DNA of 64,000 nucleotides from Candidatus Aminicenantes bacterium UBA6072 (GTDB taxonomy: Bacteria > Acidobacteriota > Aminicenantia > UBA2199), in contig DIXU01000001.1 in assembly GCA_002436105.1 (NCBI GenBank), positions 372,001 to 436,000 on the forward strand. The letters run 5' to 3'. A program made the position numbers and the translations under genes. This document shows, piece by piece, positions 30,554 to 38,952 of the stretch; within the stretch, counting starts at the first letter, position 1, and each line of letters begins with the position of its first letter. The notes under the pieces were generated by a model, which was not told the origin of the DNA, ran no database searches, and worked only from the letters and a program-made list of their open reading frames with translations.

Positions 30554-32641
30554 ATGAAGCGGAAGCGGGCCTTTTTTGCCATCATTCTCATCATCCTGCC
30601 CATCCTGGCGTACCTCCCCAACCTGGGCCATGAACTGATCTGGGATTCCAAGCCGATCATCCTGGAGAACGAACTCCTGCAGGGGACGTTCTCGCTTCCG
30701 GCCGCCTTTGCCTCCGGTTATTGGCAGACGACCAGCCAGCGCAGCGACGGCGGCTACGACTACTACCGGCCGCTGATGATCCTCTCTTTCATGGCGGAAA
30801 ATGCCGCCTGGGGGCTCTCCCCCTGGCGCCTGCGGCTGGTGAACCTTTTCCTCTTCATCGCTTCTCTCTTCATTCTCCATTTTTTCCTCCAGCGCCTGGC
30901 CGCGCCGCCCGGAGCGGCCGAGGCGGCCATCCTGCTCTACGCGCTGTTTCCCCTGCACCTGGACAATATCAACTGGGTGGTCGGCCGCTGCGACCTGTTG
31001 ATGCTTTTTTTCGCATCCCTCGCCCTGCTGCTGTTCGACCTTTTCCTGGAGCGGCGCGCCTCCCGCCTCCTGGGCCTCGCCATGCTCAGCTATGCCCTGG
31101 CGCTCCTCTCCAAGGAATCCGCCGTCTTCTTCCTCCCCGTTTTTCCGCTCCAGCAGCTCATCCGCAAGCGCCGCCTCACCCCCCATTGCTGCCTTTCGCC
31201 CCTGCTGGTCACGGCGGCGTACTGGCTGCTCAAATCGTCGGTGATCGGCCGCGCCGGCGTCCCGATCCGCCTTTTCCCCGGATTCTGGGAGAATGTCCTG
31301 CAGCCGCTGGGCGCGCTCGGTTACTACGCGCGTTCACTCGCCTTTCCCTTTGCCTATGACATGTTCCTGCCGATCGGCTCCGTACTGACCTTGCCGTACT
31401 TCGCGGCCGGCGCGCTCCTGGCCCTGCTGATCATTGCGCTCCCCGTCCTGGCCTCTGGCAGCGGGAACTTCGGGCACTCCCTTGCCAAGGGACGCTTGGG
31501 ACCCTGGCGGGCCGAGCTGGCCCCGGCCTGGTCCTGGACGGTCCCCTTTCTCTGCGGCACCGTCCTGATGGTCTTCACTCCAATCCAGCCCTTCAGCATC
31601 TCGACCCGCTACCTGCTGTTCCCGGCCCTCGGCTGGACCTGGTTTCTCGGCCATCGCCTCGCCGGCCTGCGCCCTGCGGCCAGGCGGGCTGCACTCATCT
31701 TCCTGCTGGCCGCCTCGGCCGTCACGGTGACCATCCAGGCGCGGAGCTACCGCAATGAAGCCGGTTTTTGGAGCCGCGCCCTGCGCTCCGCTCCGAACGA
31801 AAGTTTTTTCCTCCACAAGCATGCCGGGGAACTCCTGGCCGGCGGCGAGATCATGCGGGCGGAGGCGCTGCTGAACCGCGCCCTGGCCGCGCCAATGAAG
31901 CCCTCCACCGCCGCGGGGATCGCCCTGCATCTCGCCGACATCGCCTTCGCTCAGGCCCGTTACCGGGAAAGCCTGGACTGGCTGGAAAAAGTCCGCGCCT
32001 TGCAGCTGGATCCGCCCCAGGCCAGGCATCGCTCGCTCCGGTTGCAGGAGATCCATCGCGCCCGAGGCGACCTGGCCGCGGCGGAAGCGGCGATCCGGGG
32101 ATCGGGCGCAAGCCTGCCGGCGCCGAGGCGGCAGGAAAGCCTCATCGCCCTCCATGTGGCCTTTGCCGCCTGGGACAAGGCCAGCGCTGCCGTCCGCGCC
32201 CTTCCGGCCCCGCAGGCCGCGGCATGGGCGGAAAGGATCGCTGGCGAGGAGAATGCGTTCCGCGTCATGGGCCCTGACCGCCGGGCGGAATTTTTCCTGC
32301 GCCATGGCAACTTCCTGGCGGCATGGAACGCCTTCCCGTGCCCGGACTCGGAGGCCATCGCCTGGAGACTGCGTTCGATCCAGTTAACCCTCCTGGCCGG
32401 GCTCGAGGAGGAAGGCCGGAGGAGGATCGAGCGGCTGGCCGGCGAACAGGGGAAGGATTTCAGGGTCCTCAACAGCATCGGCGACATTTTCTTCGCCCTG
32501 CATCGCGCCGAAGAGTCCCTCGAGTTCTATTGCCGCTCCCTGCGCCTGAATCCCGGGCAACCCGCCCTGCGCGAGCGCGTCGAAGCCATCGGGGAACAGC
32601 GCGGGCTTCCCCCGCCCGCCCGGGTCGCCCGCGGCAATTGA
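30554..32641 (+). CDS. TMTC-like membrane protein (GT-C fold plus TPR), copy 1
   Basis: A 695-residue protein. An N-terminal membrane domain of about ten segments carries the TMTC/PMT-like pattern: LIWDSKPIILENELL (first acidic loop), YYRPLMILSFMAENAAWG, YALFPLHLDNINWVVGRCDLL and SYALALLSKESAVFFLP. The C-terminal half is TPR-like (KHAGELLAGGEIMRAEALLNRAL; IGDIFFALHRAEESLEFYCRSL). Eukaryotic TMTC proteins O-mannosylate cadherins; bacterial relatives are predicted GT-C transferases that use polyprenyl-phosphate sugars in the periplasm. I chose the ATG at 30554 because of the promoter spacing. It is followed 32 bases later by a related gene. Confidence 0.8.
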   Translation: MKRKRAFFAIILIILPILAYLPNLGHELIWDSKPIILENELLQGTFSLPAAFASGYWQTTSQRSDGGYDYYRPLMILSFMAENAAWGLSPWRLRLVNLFLFIASLFILHFFLQRLAAPPGAAEAAILLYALFPLHLDNINWVVGRCDLLMLFFASLALLLFDLFLERRASRLLGLAMLSYALALLSKESAVFFLPVFPLQQLIRKRRLTPHCCLSPLLVTAAYWLLKSSVIGRAGVPIRLFPGFWENVLQPLGALGYYARSLAFPFAYDMFLPIGSVLTLPYFAAGALLALLIIALPVLASGSGNFGHSLAKGRLGPWRAELAPAWSWTVPFLCGTVLMVFTPIQPFSISTRYLLFPALGWTWFLGHRLAGLRPAARRAALIFLLAASAVTVTIQARSYRNEAGFWSRALRSAPNESFFLHKHAGELLAGGEIMRAEALLNRALAAPMKPSTAAGIALHLADIAFAQARYRESLDWLEKVRALQLDPPQARHRSLRLQEIHRARGDLAAAEAAIRGSGASLPAPRRQESLIALHVAFAAWDKASAAVRALPAPQAAAWAERIAGEENAFRVMGPDRRAEFFLRHGNFLAAWNAFPCPDSEAIAWRLRSIQLTLLAGLEEEGRRRIERLAGEQGKDFRVLNSIGDIFFALHRAEESLEFYCRSLRLNPGQPALRERVEAIGEQRGLPPPARVARGN

Positions 32642-32666
32642 CTGGCTTTTTCCTTTGTGCTTAAAT
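32638..32666 (+). promoter_or_regulatory. Promoter of the second TMTC-like gene (near-leaderless)
   Basis: TTGACT (32638-32643, overlapping the previous stop codon), a 17-base spacer and TTAAAT (32661-32666), then 7 bases to the GTG start. Confidence 0.5.
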
Positions 32667-32673
32667 CCCGCCT

Positions 32674-34365
32674 GTGAAGCTTCGCGGCCTGATCGAAAAC
32701 GGGGACACTTCCGCCTGCCTGCTGATCGCCGTCATCGTGGCGGCCGCGTTCTATCCATCGCTGTTCAACGGCTTCACCAATTTTGACGACAACGCCTACC
32801 TGACCGCCAATCCGCTGGTTCGTTCACTGGCGCCGGAGAACATCCGCCGCATTTTCACCTCCGCCCAGCCGCACACGGTCTTCTCCCCGCTGGTCACGCT
32901 GTCCTTCGCGCTGGAGTACCAGGCGTGGGGATTGCGGCCCGCCGGGTTCCACGCCGTCAACCTGCTCCTGCATGTCCTGAACGCGATCCTGGTCTTTTTC
33001 CTGATCCGCGGCATTTCCCGTTCCCCGGGGGCGGCCTTTTTCACCAGCCTGCTGTTCGCCGTCCATCCGCTGCGCGTGGAAAGCGTGGCCTGGATCACGG
33101 AGAGGAAGGACCTGCTGTTCGCGTTTTTCTTCCTGCTGGCCCTGCTGTTCTATGTCCGTTACCTGAAAAAAGGCGCCGGCCGGGATTACCTGGCGACCCT
33201 GCTGATGTTCGCGCTCGCCGTCCTGGCCAAGATGAGCGCCCTGGTCCTGCCGGCGGCCCTGCTGCTCATGGACTGGAAATTCGCGGCCCGGATCTCCCGC
33301 AGGCGCTGGCTGGAGAAGATCCCCTTCGCCGTCATCCTGGCCGTCTACGGCATCAGCGCCTGGAGCAGCCTTCGGGCTTTCTCCATGCATGGCCCCGGCG
33401 GCCAGCCGTCGGTCATGCTCGGAAACTCCATCCGGCTCATCCCGTTCTACCTGCAGAAGACCTTCTGGCCCTCCCGGCTCTCCGCCCACTACCCGACCGA
33501 CATGCGCTTTTTCATGCCCCCCTTGTGGCTTTCCCTGCTGCTGGCGATCGTGGTGATCGGCGGCTCCTTCCTGGCGCTGAAGGGATCCAGGCGCGAATGC
33601 CTCTGGGGCTGGGGGTTTTTCCTCCTGGCCCTGCTGCCGGCTTTCGGGGTGATCTGGCATTTTTTCCCGGCGGCCAACCGCTATTCCTACCTGCCGGCCA
33701 TCGGCCTTTCCTACATCACGGTGATGGTCATCCTGGCGGTCCGGAAAGCGTTTCTGCGCTGGAAAGCGGCGGGAATAACCTGCCTGTTCCTGGCCTTCTC
33801 CTGCCTGGCGCTGCTCGGGACGATCACTTTCCGCCGCTGCCAGACCTGGAAGGACAGCCTCACGCTGTGGAACGACGTGATCGGGAAATACCCCATGATC
33901 CCCCTGGCCTACAATAATCGCGCCCTGGCCCTGAGGGACGCGGGCCTTCTGGACGAGGCCGTGGCCGATTATACGCGGGCGATCGAGCTGCTTCCCGACG
34001 GCGGTTTTTTGTGGAATCGCGGCATGGCGAGATTGAGCCGGGATCAGGAGGAGGAAGCGGCCGCGGACTTTCACGCGGCCATCCTGGTGGATGCCCGCTA
34101 TTTCCGCATGTATTGCGGCATGATGATCCACCTCCGGGGCGCAGAAGGACATGAACGGGCGATCGCCATGGGCCGGAGGGTACTGGCTTCGCGGCCCGAC
34201 GCGCGGATCCATTTCCAACTGGCCGAATTGTTTGCCCGTTCGCGCCGCTGGCCGGAAACCGGGCACCATTTGCGGGAAGCGGCGCGCCTGGAGCCCGGCG
34301 CCGGGGAATACCGGCGCGCCTTGCGCTCGTTCCTCCAAGCCGGGGAACGGAGCGGGGAGCAATGA
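32674..34365 (+). CDS. TMTC-like membrane protein (GT-C fold plus TPR), copy 2
   Basis: A 563-residue protein starting at GTG. It shares the plan of the preceding gene: FTNFDDNAYLTANPLV (acidic first loop, clearer DD here), FSPLVTLSFALEYQAWGL, AVHPLRVESVAWITERKDLLFAFFFLLALLFY and LAVLAKMSALVLPAALLLMDW, then a TPR-like tail (AYNNRALALRDAGLLDEAVADYTRAIEL). This is nearer to canonical TMTC/DUF1736 proteins than copy 1. A periplasmic or cell-surface glycosyl or mannosyl transfer role is predicted. It overlaps the next gene by ATGA. Confidence 0.85.
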   Translation: MKLRGLIENGDTSACLLIAVIVAAAFYPSLFNGFTNFDDNAYLTANPLVRSLAPENIRRIFTSAQPHTVFSPLVTLSFALEYQAWGLRPAGFHAVNLLLHVLNAILVFFLIRGISRSPGAAFFTSLLFAVHPLRVESVAWITERKDLLFAFFFLLALLFYVRYLKKGAGRDYLATLLMFALAVLAKMSALVLPAALLLMDWKFAARISRRRWLEKIPFAVILAVYGISAWSSLRAFSMHGPGGQPSVMLGNSIRLIPFYLQKTFWPSRLSAHYPTDMRFFMPPLWLSLLLAIVVIGGSFLALKGSRRECLWGWGFFLLALLPAFGVIWHFFPAANRYSYLPAIGLSYITVMVILAVRKAFLRWKAAGITCLFLAFSCLALLGTITFRRCQTWKDSLTLWNDVIGKYPMIPLAYNNRALALRDAGLLDEAVADYTRAIELLPDGGFLWNRGMARLSRDQEEEAAADFHAAILVDARYFRMYCGMMIHLRGAEGHERAIAMGRRVLASRPDARIHFQLAELFARSRRWPETGHHLREAARLEPGAGEYRRALRSFLQAGERSGEQ

Positions 34366-35786
34366 ACCGGGAGCAGTTCAACTCGGCACGGTCCGCCCAT
34401 TGGGATTCCGTGGCCGATGCCTGGTGCAACAAGGAAAGGCTGGGCAGGCATTACCACCGGCACCTGCTGAAGATCCACCGTTTCCTGGCCACTCCCGGGC
34501 TGAGGGTCCTCGAAATGGGATGCGGATTCGGCGATCTGTTGGCCGGCCTGCAGCCGGCATGGGGAGTCGGGGTCGACCTGTCCCCGGGCATGATCGCGAA
34601 AGCCAGGTCCAGGCACCCGTCCCTGACCTTTGTCTGCGCCGATGCCGCGATGCTGAGCCTGGGGGAGACGTTCGACATCATCATCCTGTCCGACCTGGTC
34701 AACGACCTGTGGGACGTGCAGAAGGTCCTGGAGACCGTTCGCCGGCACGCGCATCCCGGGACGCGCATCATCCTCAACTTTTACAGCCGCGTCTGGGGAT
34801 TGCCTTTGCGCCTGGCGCAAAAAATGCGCCTGGCCCGGCCGAGCCTGGCACAGAACTGGCTGACCCCCGGCGACATGCGCAACCTGCTGCGCCTGGCCGG
34901 CCTGGAGCCCATCCGTCACTGGCTGGAGATCCTGCTGCCCTTGCGGATCCCGCTGCTGACGTCATTGGCGAACCGCATCCTTGCCAGGATCTGGCCCTTC
35001 AGCTGGCTTGCCCTTGCCAACTTCATGGTGGCCAGGATCGTCCCGGACAGCGATAGGGACGCCGGAGAGACTTCCGTGTCGGTCATCATTCCAGCCAGGA
35101 ACGAGGAGGGGAATATCGGCGAGATCTTCGCCCGGGTCCCGGAAATGGGGAAATGGACCGAGCTGGTCTTTGTCGAGGGCCACTCCCGGGACGGAACGGT
35201 CGCCGCCATCGAGAAGGGGATCGCGCTCCATCCGCAGCGGCGCTGCCAATTGCTCCGTCAGGAGGGCATCGGCAAGGGCGACGCGGTCCGCCTGGGATTC
35301 GAGCACGCCCGGGGCGGCATGTTCATGATCCTCGATGCCGACATGACCGTTCCGCCCGAGGATCTCCCCCAGTTCCACAAGGCGCTCGCTTCCGGAAAAG
35401 GCGAGCTGATCAACAGCGTGCGCCTGGTCTATCCCATGGAAAAGCAGGCCATGCGCTGGCTGAATTTCCTGGGCAACAAGTTCTTCAGCCTCGCCTTTTC
35501 CATTCTCCTCGGCCAGCCCATCAGGGACACCCTGGGCGGCACCAAGGCGATCCGCCGCGAGCATTACCAATGGATCAGGGAGAACCGGGCCTATTTCGGC
35601 GATTTCGACCCCTTCGGCGATTTCGACCTCATCTTCGGCGCGGCCAGGCTCAACCTGAAGATCGTCGACCTGCCGGTCCGCTACCGGGAGAGGGTGTACG
35701 GGCAGACCAACATCCAGCGCTGGAAACACGGCTGGCTGCTGCTGAAGATGGTCCTCGTGGCCGCCGGCCGCATCAAGTTCATTTAG
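34362..35786 (+). CDS. Fused class I SAM methyltransferase - GT2 glycosyltransferase
   Basis: A 474-residue two-domain protein. Residues 1-190 are a methyltransferase: VLEMGCGFGDLLAGL (SAM loop), GVGVDLSPGMIAKA and DIIILSDLVNDLWD. Residues 230-474 are a GT2 domain: SVSVIIPARNEEGNIGEIF, LVFVEGHSRDGT, GKGDAVRLGFEHARGGMFMILDADMTV (DAD metal motif), and DTLGGTKAIRREHY. The GT2 part resembles dolichyl-phosphate-mannose synthase-like enzymes that make polyprenyl-phosphate sugars. Lying directly after two TMTC-like genes it could supply their lipid-linked donor; this is inference. It converges on and overlaps the next gene by 8 bases. Confidence 0.88.
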   Translation: MNREQFNSARSAHWDSVADAWCNKERLGRHYHRHLLKIHRFLATPGLRVLEMGCGFGDLLAGLQPAWGVGVDLSPGMIAKARSRHPSLTFVCADAAMLSLGETFDIIILSDLVNDLWDVQKVLETVRRHAHPGTRIILNFYSRVWGLPLRLAQKMRLARPSLAQNWLTPGDMRNLLRLAGLEPIRHWLEILLPLRIPLLTSLANRILARIWPFSWLALANFMVARIVPDSDRDAGETSVSVIIPARNEEGNIGEIFARVPEMGKWTELVFVEGHSRDGTVAAIEKGIALHPQRRCQLLRQEGIGKGDAVRLGFEHARGGMFMILDADMTVPPEDLPQFHKALASGKGELINSVRLVYPMEKQAMRWLNFLGNKFFSLAFSILLGQPIRDTLGGTKAIRREHYQWIRENRAYFGDFDPFGDFDLIFGAARLNLKIVDLPVRYRERVYGQTNIQRWKHGWLLLKMVLVAAGRIKFI

Positions 35787-36552
35787 CCGGGAAGAGCGGA
35801 TCCCCGGGCAGCGGCCGGCGGGCGGAGATCAGCAACGATCCCGAAAATTCACGAATCCCGGGGATTTTTTCCATGAAGCGGCCGATCCCCTGGACCAGCG
35901 GCACGAGTTTCGCGGGTGTCGCGGGATGGAGCCAGTCGAAGGGAACGATGCGCACCCGCTCGAAGCCGCTCCGGCACAGGGCATTTTTCAGTTGCCAGCG
36001 CACGAAAGCGGTCTCGTCGGGAGAAACGCGCCGGAACCAACGCCGGAATTTCCGTTCGCTGAAGACCTGGGGGTTCAGCATGTTGGGCTCGGCGAAGGCC
36101 ATCATGCCGCCGGGCCGCAGCAAGCCGAATATTTTTTCCAGGGATGGCGGGATGTCCAGATGGTGCAGGACCGAGGAACCGATCACGGCATCGAACGAGT
36201 CCCCGGCCGGGAATTCCTCAAGCGCCGTTTCCATGAGCTGCACTTGCGACGGCGGCAGGCACCTTTCCCGCGCCTTTTGCAGCAGTTGCCCCGAAAGGTC
36301 CAGCGCGACGATGCGCGAGCCTCTTGCGGCGAAAAAAGCGGTGAACAGTCCCGTGCCGCAGCCGACCTCCAAAACCCTGCTCCGGGGACCCATCCCGGCG
36401 GCATCGGCGATCAGATCGGCCCTTCTGGCTGCGCGCCGCTTTCCTGCCGGCGAGCCCCAGCCCCAGGCGAGTTCCGCATCGGCCGCCGCCAGGCGGATCC
36501 CATGCGCCACCTCGCGGTCCGCCCGCGATTCTTTCCGGTCATCTGGAAGCAT
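35779..36552 (-). CDS. Class I SAM-dependent methyltransferase (UbiE/COQ5-like)
   Basis: A 257-residue protein. The core motifs are VLEVGCGTGLFTAFFAARG, IVALDLSGQLLQKARERC, SFDAVIGSSVLHHLD and FGLLRPGGMMAFAEPNMLNPQ. The last 80 residues (SERKFRRWFRRVSPDETAFVR...) are like those of glycan- or lipid-cluster methyltransferases. The ATG at 36552 is fixed by TTGACG-17-TACAAT ending 6 nt before it. The upstream codons to 36630 contain that promoter and are not coding. It overlaps the fused MT-GT2 gene tail to tail. Confidence 0.85.
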   Translation of the reverse strand: MLPDDRKESRADREVAHGIRLAAADAELAWGWGSPAGKRRAARRADLIADAAGMGPRSRVLEVGCGTGLFTAFFAARGSRIVALDLSGQLLQKARERCLPPSQVQLMETALEEFPAGDSFDAVIGSSVLHHLDIPPSLEKIFGLLRPGGMMAFAEPNMLNPQVFSERKFRRWFRRVSPDETAFVRWQLKNALCRSGFERVRIVPFDWLHPATPAKLVPLVQGIGRFMEKIPGIREFSGSLLISARRPLPGDPLFPAK

Positions 36553-36558
36553 GAGGGA

Positions 36559-36587
36559 ATTGTAAGGCGCCGGCGATCTGGCGTCAA
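36559..36587 (-). promoter_or_regulatory. Promoter of the 36.5 kb methyltransferase (leaderless geometry)
   Basis: Minus strand TTGACG (36587-36582), a 17-base spacer and TACAAT (36564-36559), then 6 bases to the ATG. This is one of the cleanest examples in the window. Confidence 0.8.
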
Positions 36588-36610
36588 CACGGAAACGCAG
36601 GATCCGCCAT

Positions 36611-36640
36611 TTGACAAAGTCGGCAGGCATTGCATATCAT
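36611..36640 (+). promoter_or_regulatory. Promoter candidate upstream of the 36.9 kb membrane protein
   Basis: TTGACA (36611-36616), an 18-base spacer and TATCAT (36635-36640). It would give a 5' leader of about 270 bases. Confidence 0.5.
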
Positions 36641-36917
36641 GGTGGCGTTTCCCGAACCCATGGCCGGATGGAGACCGGCGGCCGGCGTGTTCCCGGCGAC
36701 GGAGTGGAGGCCATGACGCCTTGGCGGAGCGGGAATTCGCCTTCAGGGCGAGGACGGAGTGCGAGCAAGGACGGCAGCGGATCGCATCCCGGCACAGGGA
36801 GCACCGGCCGGCATGAATGCCCCGGGAAAGACAATGCGCGACACGCCGGGCCGGAAGAAGGCGTCGCGCGGCCGGGATTGAAAGGCGTGCCGGGAGTGGC
36901 GCAGCGAGGAGAGTGAC
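36641..36917 (+). other. GC-rich untranslated leader before the 36.9 kb gene
   Basis: About 275 bases without a convincing gene. The one open frame here (36611-36916) starts inside the promoter and has composition unlike a protein. Short stems are possible, for example TCGCC-TTCAG-GGCGA near 36740. I recognise no riboswitch family. The leader ends in an AGGAGAG ribosome site. Confidence 0.4.
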
Positions 36918-38756
36918 ATGAGGATAACCAGACCGGTCCTGATCGCCTCCGGGATCATCCTGGCGCTCAACTTCGTTTTCAATCAGTTCCCGCTGCAGGC
37001 TCTTCTCGCGGGCATGAAGGCGCTGGCCCTGTTCGCCTTGGTTTGCCTGAACGGGTTCCTGGCGCTCCATCTGTGCCGGAAAGACAGCCCGAGTCGCGAC
37101 GGCATCGACTATCTCGGGGTCGGATTCCTCGCGACCACCGCTTATTTTTTCCTGATCTCCATTCTGCATGCCCTGAATGCCTATACCGTGGCCATCTATT
37201 TCCTGTTCCCCCTCATCGCCGGCGGGTTCTTCCTCGGAAAGGAGGGGTTGCGGGAGCGTTTTCTTGCCGACAGCCGCGCGCTGTGGCGGCGCCCGCCGCT
37301 GGAATGGCTGGCGTTTTTCATTCCCCTGCTGTATGCCGCGTTGCCGACCGTCTTCTTCGACACTCTCGCCTACCACAGCGCCCTGCCCAATTTCTTCCTG
37401 CAGAACGGCGGATTCGTCAGCACGCCGCAGTTCATGTTCGCCAACGGGTTCGTTTACCATGAGACATTCCTGATCCCCGCCGTGTTTTTGGGGGACGAAG
37501 TTCCCCGCCTGCTCCATTTCCTGATCGGCGTCGCCTTCATCCTGGCCGTCGTCGACTTCGGCTGCCGGGAATTCCAGCTGAAGAAACGCCACATTCTCCT
37601 GTGGACCCTGCTATCGCTGCCGATGACCCTGTTCCTGATCACGACGGAAAAGGCCGACCTGGTCACGGCGCTGTTCATCTTCCTGGCCATCAGGAAATAC
37701 CTGGCCAGTGAGTACGGCTTCTCGGCGCTGTACTGGGGGCTCGCGATCGGCTGCAAGTCGTTCTCGGTCATCGCGGCCGCCGCATTCTTCATTCTGGCGA
37801 TCCTGCTCGGCAGGAAGCTCGAGTTGAAAAGGCATGCCATGATGCTGGCCGTCCTGTTCTCCGTTCTGCTCCCCCTGCTGATCAAGAACGGCCTTTTCGC
37901 CGGCAATCCGCTCTTTCCCCTGCTGACCGGTCATTTCCCGGGCGAATTCTGGGACGCCTCCCGCGAGCGGCTGGTCATCGCCGATCTCGGAGCCCGCATC
38001 CATTCCTGGCAGGACCTGCTGCGGGCTCCCTACGAATTCTCCTTTAAAAACCTGGGGGCCGGCAGCTTCGTGGGGCCGGTCTTCCTGATCTTCCTGCCCT
38101 TCCTGCTTTTCAGGAAGATCGCCGGGCGCCAGCGGATCCTTTTCATCTTCCCCCTGCTGCTGATCCTCGGGTCGTCGTTCTTCGGCAACGCCATGCGCTA
38201 TGTGTACGTCGCCTTTGTCCTGCTTTCCATGATCGTGGCGGCCGTTTACGAGGATCAGGGCCGCGGAGCGCTGCGGTTCGTTTTTGCCGTCGTCATCCTG
38301 GTCAACCTCGCGACCGGGCTTTTCATGCTGGAAGGCATTTATGAAGCCCGGCGCGTCTATTACCAGAAAACGCCGCTGCGGGAATACACAGCGGCGCTTT
38401 TTCCCATGTACAAGGCGTACCAGGCCATGAATGAGCGGACCCCCCCCGGGACACGGGTGCTGGTCGCCGGCGAAACGAGGGGATATTATCTCCACCGCCC
38501 CCATACGATCGCCTCGGCATACGACTACAGCGTGCTGAAAAAGTATATCGCCCGGGCGGCGAGCCCGGAGGAATTCACCTCGGCCCTCCGGGGCGACGGC
38601 TACGATTACCTGCTGTTCAACCTTGCCGAATTCACCCGGCTGACCTCCCGCTACAAGCGGCTTTCCCCGTTGGAAACCGAGAAGCTCTTCGGCTTCCTGC
38701 GCGGCATGCAGCCCTCCCTTGTCCACGATTCGATCTACACGTACGAATTGCGCTGA
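36918..38756 (+). CDS. Large polytopic membrane protein, GT-C glycosyltransferase-like
   Basis: A 612-residue protein with roughly 12 membrane segments over residues 5-450 and a soluble tail of 150 residues. The acidic pair expected in the first periplasmic loop of GT-C enzymes may be the FFDTLAYHSALPNFFL segment, which resembles the DxxYHxxLP motif of several polytopic bacterial GT-C-like proteins. EKADLVTALFIFLAIRKYL and GLAIGCKSFSVIAAAA are further conserved-looking blocks. The tail has GTRVLVAGETRGYYLHR, found in similar proteins. I infer a lipid-linked-sugar transferase without knowing the acceptor. AGGAGAG lies before the ATG. Confidence 0.65.
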   Translation: MRITRPVLIASGIILALNFVFNQFPLQALLAGMKALALFALVCLNGFLALHLCRKDSPSRDGIDYLGVGFLATTAYFFLISILHALNAYTVAIYFLFPLIAGGFFLGKEGLRERFLADSRALWRRPPLEWLAFFIPLLYAALPTVFFDTLAYHSALPNFFLQNGGFVSTPQFMFANGFVYHETFLIPAVFLGDEVPRLLHFLIGVAFILAVVDFGCREFQLKKRHILLWTLLSLPMTLFLITTEKADLVTALFIFLAIRKYLASEYGFSALYWGLAIGCKSFSVIAAAAFFILAILLGRKLELKRHAMMLAVLFSVLLPLLIKNGLFAGNPLFPLLTGHFPGEFWDASRERLVIADLGARIHSWQDLLRAPYEFSFKNLGAGSFVGPVFLIFLPFLLFRKIAGRQRILFIFPLLLILGSSFFGNAMRYVYVAFVLLSMIVAAVYEDQGRGALRFVFAVVILVNLATGLFMLEGIYEARRVYYQKTPLREYTAALFPMYKAYQAMNERTPPGTRVLVAGETRGYYLHRPHTIASAYDYSVLKKYIARAASPEEFTSALRGDGYDYLLFNLAEFTRLTSRYKRLSPLETEKLFGFLRGMQPSLVHDSIYTYELR

Positions 38757-38844
38757 GTGACCCGCTGCGCGGCAAGCGGTCCTGAAACGGCCTGCGCCCG
38801 CGCATGGATGGGCATCTCGCGCATTTTCGCAACCCCGGGATCGA

Positions 38845-38873
38845 TTGACAAGACCCGCATTTTCACGTATATA
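38845..38873 (+). promoter_or_regulatory. Promoter upstream of the recN leader ORF
   Basis: TTGACA (38845-38850), a 17-base spacer and TATATA (38868-38873). It would transcribe the small ORF at 38896 with recN. Confidence 0.65.
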
Positions 38874-38895
38874 TTTCGAGCAAGGAGAACGGACC

Positions 38896-38952
38896 ATGGC
38901 TCGCGTTTCGCCATCGCACCCCTGTACAATTCGCGGATGCTTTCCTACCTGA
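38896..38952 (+). CDS. Possible leader peptide overlapping the recN start
   Basis: An 18-codon frame (MARVSPSHPC...) with a good AAGGAGA site 8 bases before its ATG. It ends at TGA 38950-38952, inside recN, in another frame. It is the only ATG with a ribosome site between the TTGACA promoter and recN. It could couple or throttle recN translation, or be chance. Confidence 0.35.
   Translation: MARVSPSHPCTIRGCFPT
38925..38930 (+). promoter_or_regulatory. -10 box with leaderless geometry at recN
   Basis: TACAAT ends 6 bases before the recN ATG (38937); no good -35 lies 16-18 bases upstream. It may act as a second recN promoter. Confidence 0.45.

Noticed and set aside
36611..36916. A 101-codon gene before the 36.9 kb membrane protein
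   Set aside because: Its start lies inside the -35 box, it lacks a ribosome site, and its Gly/Arg/Ser/His composition is that of random GC-rich DNA.
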